This document shows positions 27,153 to 35,975 of a stretch of DNA of 64,000 nucleotides, one piece after another. Below the pieces are notes generated by a model. That model searched no databases. It worked only from the letters and a program-made list of their open reading frames with translations, and had not been told where the DNA came from. The stretch is from Leptothoe kymatousa TAU-MAC 1615 (GTDB taxonomy: Bacteria > Cyanobacteriota > Cyanobacteriia > Phormidesmidales > Phormidesmidaceae): positions 62,001 to 126,000 of the forward strand of contig NZ_JADOER010000007.1 in assembly GCF_018739865.1 (NCBI RefSeq), in the 5' to 3' direction. Numbering within the stretch: the stretch's first letter is position 1; each line of letters opens with the position of its first letter. The position numbers and the translations under genes are program-made.

Positions 27153-29231
27153 TTAGGTGAGACCGGATAGCAACACCAAACCTAATACAGCTCCAAACAC
27201 AATTAGTGCATAGAACTGCGCGCGACCTGTTTCGAGATACTTCAGACCTTCCCCCGTAATCAGGGTGAGGAACCCGGTTAGATTGACAATGCCATCAACT
27301 AATTTGATGTCTGTGATGAGGGCGACCTTAGCCAGCTTCCGGCTACCTTGGACAAACACGACATCGTAGATGTCATCGACGTACCACTTGTTGAGGGAGA
27401 AGTTGTAAAGAGGCTTGATTTTAGCTGCGATCGCACCCGGATCAACCACCTTCACCACATACATCAACACCGCCAAGGTAATCCCCACAACGGAGATTGC
27501 CACCGAGCTACCCGCCATGACCACAAACTCATGGAGGTCAAACTCCTCAGCCAGTTCAGCCACCGTAACCACTTCACCAGGCGCTGAAATAAACGCCTCA
27601 AAGTAGTTCGCAAAGGGCGTACCCATCAGACCCACCAACATAGAAGGCACCGCCAAAATCATCAGTGGCAGAGTCATTGTTAATGGCGACTCATGGGGCT
27701 CAGAAGCATGGTGATGATCGTCATGGCCATGGGCTTCTTCAGAGGTGGGCAATTCCTGAGTACTCATGGCACCAGGACCTAGGGAAGCGCCCATCGACTG
27801 TAAATGTTCGATGCGCAACTGCTCCTTAATGGATTCATTAGTACCGCGAAACTCCCCTTCAAATGTGGAGAAATACATGCGGAACATATAGAACGCCGTA
27901 ATCCCGGCCGTCACCCAGCCAATGGCCCAAAGTAAAGGACTCACCTGAAATGTAGACCCTAGAATTTCATCCTTCGACCAGAAACCAGCAAAAGGAGGAA
28001 TTCCAGAAATTGCCAGGGTGCCAATCAAAAATGTAATTGCCGTCATGGGCATATACTTGCGCAGGCCACCCATCAGGCGCATGTCCTGGGCGTAGGTTGG
28101 GTTATGCCCCACCACACCTTCCATGCCATGGATCACAGAACCAGAGCCGAGGAACAGCATGGCCTTGAAATAAGCATGGGTCATCAGGTGGAAAAGACCC
28201 GCACTGTAGGCCCCCACCCCCATGGCCATAACCATGTAGCCCAGCTGGGACATGGTGGAATAGGCCAAGCCTTTCTTAATATCGTTCTGGGTAATGGCAA
28301 TGGTGGCTCCCATTAATGCCGTGAAGGCACCCACATAGGCAATGGTATTCATTGCAATGGGGATTTCTTCAAACACCGGGTACATCCGACCAATCAGAAA
28401 TACACCAGCCGCAACCATGGTGGCCGCATGAATCAGGGCCGAAATGGGAGTGGGACCTTCCATCGCGTCAGGCAACCACACATGGAGTGGAAACTGAGCT
28501 GACTTGGCCATCGGCCCCATAAACACAAGGATGGCAAATAGCGCCGCGATGGCACCGGGCAAGGTGCCCACCTCTACCATGTGGGTGAGGCGCTCACCCA
28601 TGATGTCAAATTCAAAGCTGCCAGTGGCCCAAAAAATGCCGAGCATACCAAGGAGTAGACCGAAGTCCCCCACTCGGTTAGTCACAAACGCTTTTTGGCA
28701 AGCATCCGCCGCCGGTTTGCGGTTGTACCAAAAACCAATGAGCAAGTAGGAGCACATGCCCACTAGCTCCCAAAACACATAAATTTGCACCAGGTTGGGG
28801 CTCAAAACTAAGCCCAACATGGAAAAGCTAAATAGACTTAAATAGGCATAAAACCTGACATAGCCAGGATCGTGCGCCATGTAACCATCGGTGTACACCA
28901 TCACAAGGAAGGCCACGGTGGTCACAATCACTAACATCAGCGAGGCTAAATGATCGATGGTGTATCCCATCTGGAGCTTAAAGCTTCCAGCCGACGCCCA
29001 TTCAAACATAAATGAATAGGGTTCATGGCCGTTCCACTGACTCCAGAACAAACCAAAGGACATCACCATCGCCGCCCCAATCAGGCTGACGATAAATATC
29101 GAGCTAGGCGTGCGCAACTTGCTGGTCGCGTCGCTATAGCTAATCAGACCCACCCCCACAATCGCTGCACCGAGGAGTGGCAGCGCTGGGATGAGCCAAG
29201 CGTAAGAATAGAGAGTTTCGAAGGATTCCAT
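27153..29231 (-). CDS. ndhF: NDH-1 complex membrane subunit NdhF (NuoL/ND5 type)
   Basis: From ATG 29231 the product has 692 residues beginning MESFETLYSYAWLIPALPLL, the typical NdhF1 start; an upstream ATG at 29255 would add eight unrelated residues. About 16 membrane spans are present. Proton-channel motifs include FWELVGMCSYLLIGFWYNR, MGPMAKSAQFPLHVWLPDAM with EGPTPISALIHAATMVAAG, and LMTHAYFKAMLFLGSGSVIH. A His-rich loop (HGHDDHHHASEPHE) lies around residue 490-505. NdhF1-type subunits belong to the respiratory and cyclic-flow NDH-1L complex. ndhD is not in the window. Confidence 0.95.
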   Translation of the reverse strand: MESFETLYSYAWLIPALPLLGAAIVGVGLISYSDATSKLRTPSSIFIVSLIGAAMVMSFGLFWSQWNGHEPYSFMFEWASAGSFKLQMGYTIDHLASLMLVIVTTVAFLVMVYTDGYMAHDPGYVRFYAYLSLFSFSMLGLVLSPNLVQIYVFWELVGMCSYLLIGFWYNRKPAADACQKAFVTNRVGDFGLLLGMLGIFWATGSFEFDIMGERLTHMVEVGTLPGAIAALFAILVFMGPMAKSAQFPLHVWLPDAMEGPTPISALIHAATMVAAGVFLIGRMYPVFEEIPIAMNTIAYVGAFTALMGATIAITQNDIKKGLAYSTMSQLGYMVMAMGVGAYSAGLFHLMTHAYFKAMLFLGSGSVIHGMEGVVGHNPTYAQDMRLMGGLRKYMPMTAITFLIGTLAISGIPPFAGFWSKDEILGSTFQVSPLLWAIGWVTAGITAFYMFRMYFSTFEGEFRGTNESIKEQLRIEHLQSMGASLGPGAMSTQELPTSEEAHGHDDHHHASEPHESPLTMTLPLMILAVPSMLVGLMGTPFANYFEAFISAPGEVVTVAELAEEFDLHEFVVMAGSSVAISVVGITLAVLMYVVKVVDPGAIAAKIKPLYNFSLNKWYVDDIYDVVFVQGSRKLAKVALITDIKLVDGIVNLTGFLTLITGEGLKYLETGRAQFYALIVFGAVLGLVLLSGLT

Positions 29232-29644
29232 AATGCGTGTTTGGTGCCTGCCCACTCAAGTTGGCAAAACCGCCTACATTGTGACACATGCGAGCTGACC
29301 CGCTCTCCGACTTTAAACGGGCTTTCTTGCGAGACATTGATTTTTCCTTGAGCAAATACTCATTGCCAATGGATAAAAATCAAGCCCACTGGGGACTCTT
29401 GTCACAGGGACTTTAGGCGGCCTTAGCGATCCTGAGAAAAAGGTTATTTTTTGCGACAGCCTTTTACGGTTTAAGTTTCTTGATGTTGGATGAAACAAAT
29501 AACGTCAAGCATTGATGAGGCGACATGGGTCATTGCAAAAATAGCCATAGCGCTTCAGGCGTTACTAAAACCAAATGGATGCCTGGATGGCACACTATTC
29601 AACCGCCAGAACGATGGACCGGGATGCATCCCTGGAAAACCCAC
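29232..29644. other. Divergent ndhF / MscS upstream region
   Basis: About 410 bases with no supported gene. The plus-strand frame of the MscS gene is open back to 29525, so part of this could be coding if translation starts earlier. I see no clear hairpin or repeat and cannot place promoters with confidence. Confidence 0.3.
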
Positions 29645-31537
29645 ATGGCCAAAGCCGTATTGGTAGTTTTCCTGTGCTGGGGAGTATTCTTGGGTCTACC
29701 CGCTTATGCCCAAACAGACGCAACTGCGGAAAGGGCGAACGTCATTATTGATGGCCGAGTGCTGTTTACCTTGGGCCGCATTGATACCGTTAGTGCCGAT
29801 GTTCGAGCCAATGTGGCCAACCAAGCCCTGCGGCAAGTTTTAGCAAACGCAAATAACCAAACCCCACCTCAGTCCATTCGAGTGATTACGAGATCGCGCA
29901 ATGATCTGGTCACGGTGCGGGCTAACCGTCGCCATGTGCTGACGGTCACCAGGGGCGACTTGATGGCCGGGATCGATGCCACGGAAAGGGCGGAAGAGTG
30001 GGCAGGGCAATTGCAAACTGCCCTAGATAGGGCACAGCGCGAACGACAGCCCATGTATCGCAGACAAATGGCCTGGACCAGTGCAGGCGTATTTGCGATC
30101 GCAACCCTTTGCTGGGCTGTATTTCATAACCTGCGCCGCTGGCTCTGGCGCAGGCAAAACCGCACTGGCCAAAAATTGCCCCTCTGGATTTCGCCAGCCT
30201 TATTGTGCGCGCCCATATTAGCCTGGCTAGCAGCAGCTATATACATATGCGAATTATTTCCCAGGGCACGCGCCACCCGCTATCGAGTCTTTCAGTTTTT
30301 AGCACGCATCTTCACCAACCCACTATTTAACGATGGCGATGGTCAAGGATATTCGCTTCTAAACCTATTCCAACTGGTGCTGCTCACACTAGCCCTATGG
30401 ATGGGGGTAAGGGTCATTACCTCAACGGTAAAATCAAAATTTTTACAAGCTACTATCCCGGATCGGGGCACCCAGGATGCAATCGCAACGATTCTCCAGG
30501 TCCTCCTCACGGGGTTAGGCGTATTCATCATTTTGCAGGTCCTGGGCATAGACCTGAGTGCATTGGCCATTTTAGCCAGTGTGCTCGGCGTCGGACTGGG
30601 CTTTGGCCTACAAAACATTGCCAACAATGTGGTCAGCGGTGGCGTCATGCTCTTTGAGCGCTCCATCCAAGTGGGAGACTTCATTAACGTAGGGGATTTA
30701 GCTGGCACGGTAGAGCGCATAGGCATGCGCAGCACAGAAATCCGCACATTGGATCGGGTCGCCATTATTGTCCCCAACGCCCAGCTGCTAGAAAACAAAG
30801 TAATTAATTGGAGCCATGGCCACCCCGTATCTCAGCTGCATTTACCCATCGGTGTGGCCTATAACTCAAACATTCCCCAGGTCCATCAAGCCGTGCTCGA
30901 AGTTGCGACAGCTCATCCCAATGTTTTGCAATATCCCCAGCCCAGGCTCCGCTTCTTAGGATTTGGCGATAGCTCGTTAGATTTTGACTTTTTAGTGTGG
31001 ATGCGAGATCCACGGCAGCAATTTGATCTCAAAAGCGACCTGTACTACATGCTCTATGCCCATTTCCGCCGATACAATATCGAGATTCCATTTCCCCAGC
31101 AAGATGTAAACCTACGTTCGCCCCAGCTTGATTTGGAGAACTGGGCACAACCGTCACCAGAGCGCCCCAAAACACCGGCCAACCCCCCTCAGCAAACCAC
31201 ACCTCAAAAACTATTGGCCGAGGTTAACCCCTACTCAAGCTTGCTACAAAATCGTCAACCAATAGAAACCCTACTGCTGGAACGGTTGGTGACACAGATG
31301 CGCTCAGACGGTGGAATAGACATCCAAGATCGACGCTTTCGTTTAACGGTATATGCCAACTGTTTTATTGGCAGCGAAGCCGTCACCTGGCTAACACGCA
31401 CCCAGAACGCCACCCGAGAAGCGGCAGTCCGGCTTGGCCAAGCCCTGATTGAGCAGGGAATATGCCACCACGTCACCGATGAACATCCCTTTAAGGATGA
31501 GTATTTGTTTTACCGATTCTATGAAGACGAACAGTAG
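29645..31537 (+). CDS. MscS-type mechanosensitive channel with C-terminal DEP domain
   Basis: Counting from the longest frame at 29525, a signal peptide begins at Met41 (MAKAVLVVFLCWGVFLGLPA YAQ), so the start is placed at 29645; ATG 29624 is also possible. A periplasmic region is followed by about five membrane spans. The MscS core includes the pore helix VLGVGLGFGLQNIANNVVSG and FERSIQVGDFI, then the beta domain (VERIGMRSTEIRTLD). After a Pro-rich linker, the last 95 residues (YANCFIGSEAVTWLTRTQNA to FYRFYED) form a DEP domain. MscS channels relieve turgor under hypo-osmotic shock. The DEP domain suggests membrane or signalling input on the cytoplasmic side. Confidence 0.88.
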   Translation: MAKAVLVVFLCWGVFLGLPAYAQTDATAERANVIIDGRVLFTLGRIDTVSADVRANVANQALRQVLANANNQTPPQSIRVITRSRNDLVTVRANRRHVLTVTRGDLMAGIDATERAEEWAGQLQTALDRAQRERQPMYRRQMAWTSAGVFAIATLCWAVFHNLRRWLWRRQNRTGQKLPLWISPALLCAPILAWLAAAIYICELFPRARATRYRVFQFLARIFTNPLFNDGDGQGYSLLNLFQLVLLTLALWMGVRVITSTVKSKFLQATIPDRGTQDAIATILQVLLTGLGVFIILQVLGIDLSALAILASVLGVGLGFGLQNIANNVVSGGVMLFERSIQVGDFINVGDLAGTVERIGMRSTEIRTLDRVAIIVPNAQLLENKVINWSHGHPVSQLHLPIGVAYNSNIPQVHQAVLEVATAHPNVLQYPQPRLRFLGFGDSSLDFDFLVWMRDPRQQFDLKSDLYYMLYAHFRRYNIEIPFPQQDVNLRSPQLDLENWAQPSPERPKTPANPPQQTTPQKLLAEVNPYSSLLQNRQPIETLLLERLVTQMRSDGGIDIQDRRFRLTVYANCFIGSEAVTWLTRTQNATREAAVRLGQALIEQGICHHVTDEHPFKDEYLFYRFYEDEQ

Positions 31538-31576
31538 CGAGCAACCAAATATGTGGCCCACTCCCCCTAGCCCCAC

Positions 31577-33646
31577 CTAATACGAGTCGTCAGCAATCGA
31601 CGGTAACGGACGGGGTTTACCAATGCCATATCCCTGGCCATAGGGCACATTTAGATGGCGCAAACTCTCTAAGATTTCGTCATTTTCCACAAATTCAGCG
31701 ATGGTTTTCATGCCCATCATGGTAGCCACCTGATTCACCATATCCACAATGGTGCGGATATAGTCCTCTGTGCCAATATTGCGAATTAAGTCGCCATCAA
31801 TTTTTAGATAGTCCACTGGCAAACGCCGCAAGTAGCCAAAGGAAGAAACGCCACTGCCAAAGTCGTCCAAGGCGAATGTCACCCCTAACTCTTTCAGCGT
31901 AGTAATAAATTTCAAGGCCTGGTCTAACTGGGAAATAGTTGTTGTTTCCGTAATTTCAAAACAGAGTTTTTGCGGGGGCATCGATGACTGGTGCAAAACC
32001 TCTAGCACAAACTCTATAAATTTCTCATCGCTTAAACTACTGCCAGAGAGATTAATGGCAACAAGCGTATTGCCTTGGGGATAGTACCGGTGGTAGTTGG
32101 TCAGAACAGTTTTTACAACCCAACGATCAATCAGGCCAATCATGCCATAGCGTTCGGCCATGGGAATAAACAAATCGGCGGGCACAGCTTTGCCATCCTC
32201 ATCGGTTAAACGCAACAAAATTTCCACATGGTGGCTGTTCTCGTTTAACAATGAAACAATCGGCTGCTCCATGAGCTGAAAGCGTTTTTCTTCAATGGCC
32301 TGGGGGATGTTGGCAATATGTACCAATTCCAGATGCTGGCGATCGAGTTCCGAATCATCATGGTCGGCCAAATACACTCGCCCCCGCCCTAAATCCTTCG
32401 CTTTGTAACAGGCTAAATCGGCCCGACTTAGGAGCTCGATCACATTGGAGGCATCGCCTAAAATAGGCACCAGGCCAATGCTCACACCCACCTGAAATTG
32501 ACGCCCTCGCCAAGTAAATTGATAGTCTTTTATTTTATCGACCAGTACCTGCGAGATGTGTTGCCCCTGCTGGAGAGAACAGCCTTCTAACAACAGACCA
32601 AACTCATCTCCCCCTAACCGGCCCAAACTGTCGGAATGGCGAATATTTTTTTGCAATAGCTGGGCTAGTTCAGATAGCAGCTGATCACCGACCAAATGCC
32701 CCGCCGTATCGTTCACAATTTTGAACTGATCTAAATCCAAATAGCCTAAAACTGATGGAATGCCCCGTTCGCGCACACGCTTAACAGCCTGATGGAGCCG
32801 AGTATCAAATTCATTGCGATTAATCAGCCCTGTGAGTGGATCATAGGTAGCTTGATAGGCAATGGTTTGGGTCAAGTTATATTCTTCGGTCATCTCCCGT
32901 TGTAAACCGCGATATCCCTTAAATCGCTTGTGTTTATCAAATAGGGGACGGGCATTAAGCTTAAATATTCGTAGCGTAGTATTCGATGTATGCAGCCGCA
33001 GAATGAAATTTTCTAAGGGTTGACGGTGATCTAATAAATCTTGTAGCGAGTCCCAATCGGCATCCAAATTGGGAATTGAGGTTAATACTTGGTAGGGGCG
33101 TTTCCCCTTTAAGTCTTCTAGCTGCAGTGTGTGTAAGTGGCCCGACACGTAAGAGAATTTTAGATCTCGATCGAGTTCCCAAAATAAATCGTTACCCAGA
33201 TAGGCTAAGTCGCGATAACGCTCTTCATTGTCTTTAAGCAGATTGACCTGATATCGGTTAAATCGGCGCATCTGGAGCAACAATCCAATGATGGCCGTCC
33301 CTGCCAGGGCTAAACAACACAGGAGAATCCACCAGAGCATTGGGGCCTGCCCCGGAGCTTGGGCGATAACTGGGCGGCTATGGAACAGGTCAGGGAGATT
33401 TGCGATCGCATCGATCTGAAAACTACTCATACCCTCTGCATCTGTCATTATCCTGGTTTGCAAATACCATAACTGTTTTTCCAGTGCCCCGTATCCCCGC
33501 ATCATCAGCCGATTGATAGAGTCTACTGGTAGCAAGAACCACGTACCCAGGATAGCGATCGCAGTCAAACTAACATTGAGAGTATGTCGTAAATTAACAG
33601 GACGATTAATCACAGCTTCAAGCAAATAATGGCCAGGGCCGAGCAA
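31577..33646 (-). CDS. Membrane PAS-GGDEF-EAL cyclic-di-GMP enzyme
   Basis: The 689-residue protein has two membrane spans (about 21-41 and 103-126) enclosing a short extracytoplasmic loop, then a PAS-like region (about 143-255). The GGDEF domain has an intact GGDEF (345-349) and the product-inhibition motif RHSD (336-339). The EAL domain has EILLR (475-479), INLSG, EITET, DDFGSG (594-599) and LKIDG. Both halves therefore look catalytically competent: cyclic-di-GMP synthesis and breakdown. The first codon used is TTG at 33646; the true start could be later but must precede the first span. It lies downstream of recN on the same strand with 191 bases between. Confidence 0.88.
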   Translation of the reverse strand: MLGPGHYLLEAVINRPVNLRHTLNVSLTAIAILGTWFLLPVDSINRLMMRGYGALEKQLWYLQTRIMTDAEGMSSFQIDAIANLPDLFHSRPVIAQAPGQAPMLWWILLCCLALAGTAIIGLLLQMRRFNRYQVNLLKDNEERYRDLAYLGNDLFWELDRDLKFSYVSGHLHTLQLEDLKGKRPYQVLTSIPNLDADWDSLQDLLDHRQPLENFILRLHTSNTTLRIFKLNARPLFDKHKRFKGYRGLQREMTEEYNLTQTIAYQATYDPLTGLINRNEFDTRLHQAVKRVRERGIPSVLGYLDLDQFKIVNDTAGHLVGDQLLSELAQLLQKNIRHSDSLGRLGGDEFGLLLEGCSLQQGQHISQVLVDKIKDYQFTWRGRQFQVGVSIGLVPILGDASNVIELLSRADLACYKAKDLGRGRVYLADHDDSELDRQHLELVHIANIPQAIEEKRFQLMEQPIVSLLNENSHHVEILLRLTDEDGKAVPADLFIPMAERYGMIGLIDRWVVKTVLTNYHRYYPQGNTLVAINLSGSSLSDEKFIEFVLEVLHQSSMPPQKLCFEITETTTISQLDQALKFITTLKELGVTFALDDFGSGVSSFGYLRRLPVDYLKIDGDLIRNIGTEDYIRTIVDMVNQVATMMGMKTIAEFVENDEILESLRHLNVPYGQGYGIGKPRPLPSIADDSY

Positions 33647-33837
33647 ATACGTAACAAATCTGCTCCTTGCTAGACGCCAGTCTGTTCGGCCACTTTCTTA
33701 GCCTTACAGCGCCTAACCCCTTCTAGATGCAACTAAAACAAGTCTAGAACCCTTGCTAAAAGTACCCAAAGTAGCACCAAAAGTTATAGACCTAAAAGCA
33801 GCAAACCGTCGAAAGGCCAAGACTCTAGCCAATTGGC

Positions 33838-35556
33838 TTACTCAGCCTGACGCAACGTAGCGGCTTGGGCTAACAACGATTCAGCAAAGGCGATCCCTTC
33901 CTGATGAGAACGTCCCCCGGCCAACTGCGCAAGTTCTTCCCTACGGGCATCATCGTCTAACCCCGTTACCCTAACGACAGTTCGTTCATCCGTCTTTTTC
34001 TTACCCGCCACAACCACCTGCTTATCCACATGAAAATGGGCATCGGCCATGGCCGCCACCAGCGGTTGATGGGTGACACAGAGCACCTGACGACTCTGAC
34101 TCAGCTGATAAAGCTTTTCGGCAATTGTTTGGGCAACACGACCAGATACGCCAACATCAATTTCGTCAAAAATCAACGTGCCAATGGGGTCCACCTTGCT
34201 AAAACAGGCCTTAAATGCCAGCAAAAAGCGACTCATCTCGCCACCGGACGCAATTTCCGTCAGCGGTTGTAAGGGTTCACCAGGGTTAGGACTAAATAAA
34301 AATTCCACCACATCAGCGCCATGCACCTGGGGAGAGGCTGAGCGCAATTCCGCTTTGAACTTCACTCGCTCCATGGCCAGGGGTTTTAGTTCCGCCACCA
34401 GCTGGGCCTCCAGATGCTTAGCCGCTTTTTTCCTCAGCTTCGTCAATTTAGAACATTGATCAATTAGTGCAGCCTGGGCTTCTTCGTAAACAGCTTCTAA
34501 CGTTTCAATCGACTGCCCGTCGCCGTTAAGAGCATCTAAAGCAACCTGTATTTCCTGGTAGTACTCAATCAACTCGGGCAAATCACGGCCATATTTGCGA
34601 CAGAGCTGCTTCAGAAAGCTCATGCGGGATTCCACCTCGGCCAAACGGGAGGGATCCGTCTCTAAATTTTCGCCGTAGGTATTAATTTGGCGCCCCGCTT
34701 CCTCGACTTGAGCCAACGCATCGCTCACCAAATCGAGCACCGGCGTCACCTGATCGTCAAACCGCTGCATCGAACTCAATAGATGCTCGACTCGGCCTAG
34801 CAAATCGGAGCAACTGTCAAAGCTACCATCGCTTTCATACAAAACTTGATAGGCCTCATAGCTTTGCTTTTGCAACTCAACACTATGGCTCAGGCGCTGA
34901 TGCTCTTGTTTCAACCGATCTAATTCATCCGCATCCTGCAAATCTGCACCGCTGAGGTCTTGGGCGTGATATTCGAATAAATCCAACTGCTGTTGCCGCT
35001 GTTGCTCCGCCCGACGACGACGGTCCAAAGCCTGATGGGCATCGGTGGCCGCCCCATAGGCAGCAGCAACCGCCTGCCGCTGCTTCACATGCTGACTCCC
35101 GGCAAATCCATCCAACCAATCACGCTGAGCATCGATGGAGCCCAACTGCACGGTTTGCCCTTGAGCCGTAATTTCCACTAAGAGCTGCCGCAGTTCTTCT
35201 AACTGATTTTTTTTGACTACAACATCATTGAGACGGCTGCGACTACGCACACTGCCTCGACCAGTCGTCAATTCTCGGCTACAGCGTAAACCATCGCCAT
35301 TGAAGGGGATATCGTTAGCATTGAGCCAGTCTGCCACGGGTGGCGGGGTATGAAATATGGCTTCAATCAGTGCTTTCTTTTCGCCCGTACGCACTAACTT
35401 GCCGCTAGCTTTGCCACCCAAGACGGTATCGATAGCATCAAGAATGATAGATTTTCCAGCCCCAGTTTCTCCAGTGAGAACATTCAGTCCGGGTTGCAGG
35501 GATAACTCTAACTGATCAATCAGGGTAAAGTTATCGATTTTCAGGGAGGTCAGCAT
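33838..35556 (-). CDS. recN: DNA repair protein RecN
   Basis: The 572-residue SMC-like ATPase acts in recombinational repair of double-strand breaks. It has Walker A GETGAGKS close to the N-terminus, a long central coiled coil, the signature ASGGEMSRFLLAFKAC and Walker B TLIFDEIDVGVSG. Two in-frame ATGs occur, at 35562 and 35556. AGGAGG ends two bases before the first and eight before the second, so 35556 (MLTSLKIDNFTLIDQLEL) is preferred. Length is typical. Confidence 0.95.
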   Translation of the reverse strand: MLTSLKIDNFTLIDQLELSLQPGLNVLTGETGAGKSIILDAIDTVLGGKASGKLVRTGEKKALIEAIFHTPPPVADWLNANDIPFNGDGLRCSRELTTGRGSVRSRSRLNDVVVKKNQLEELRQLLVEITAQGQTVQLGSIDAQRDWLDGFAGSQHVKQRQAVAAAYGAATDAHQALDRRRRAEQQRQQQLDLFEYHAQDLSGADLQDADELDRLKQEHQRLSHSVELQKQSYEAYQVLYESDGSFDSCSDLLGRVEHLLSSMQRFDDQVTPVLDLVSDALAQVEEAGRQINTYGENLETDPSRLAEVESRMSFLKQLCRKYGRDLPELIEYYQEIQVALDALNGDGQSIETLEAVYEEAQAALIDQCSKLTKLRKKAAKHLEAQLVAELKPLAMERVKFKAELRSASPQVHGADVVEFLFSPNPGEPLQPLTEIASGGEMSRFLLAFKACFSKVDPIGTLIFDEIDVGVSGRVAQTIAEKLYQLSQSRQVLCVTHQPLVAAMADAHFHVDKQVVVAGKKKTDERTVVRVTGLDDDARREELAQLAGGRSHQEGIAFAESLLAQAATLRQAE

Positions 35557-35870
35557 GGCCATGGCCTCCTCACCACAGGAAGGTAAAAGCAGATATGACT
35601 AAACCAAAGCACAGTGCAGGAGGATCCAATAACGGCATCAATGGACAGTGAGCTAGTCAATTTTACTGTGGTTTTTTTCCGATAAAAATTAAGGGAATCC
35701 TCTAAACAAGCTATTTAGCGAATCTTGCACCTTCAACGTAGTCGAAATCGGAACAAAGAGGGGATCAAGATTCGGTTTCTGCGACTGACGAGGCAAGGAG
35801 AAGACAATTATTGTGGTCTTATTGGCGAATCAATAAGATAGCAAGCTTAACTTGTTACAATAGTTAACAA
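35557..35870. promoter_or_regulatory. Divergent recN / aarF upstream region
   Basis: About 310 bases without a gene. Near the right end, TTGTTA (35852-35857) and TAACAA (35865-35870) form an inverted pair around CAATAGT, which includes a TACAAT-like -10 element. This could be the promoter or operator of the aarF transcript. I see nothing else I can support. Confidence 0.3.
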
Positions 35871-35972
35871 ATGAACCGACTTGGAGTACCTGACCAATTC
35901 CCAACGGGTGCGGATGGAGATCCAGAATGTACGGTCATATCTATTGAAAAGCTTTATAGATTAAGGATATAG
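35871..35972 (+). CDS. Possible 33-residue leader ORF before the AarF-type kinase
   Basis: An ATG frame at 35871 encodes 33 residues (MNRLGVPDQFPTGADGDPEC to LYRLRI) and ends with TAG three bases before the ATG of the kinase gene. Its last codons contain the AAGGA site used by that gene, so translation of this ORF could affect initiation downstream. There is no strong ribosome-binding site for the small ORF itself. It may be chance. Confidence 0.25.
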   Translation: MNRLGVPDQFPTGADGDPECTVISIEKLYRLRI

Positions 35973-35975
35973 CCC

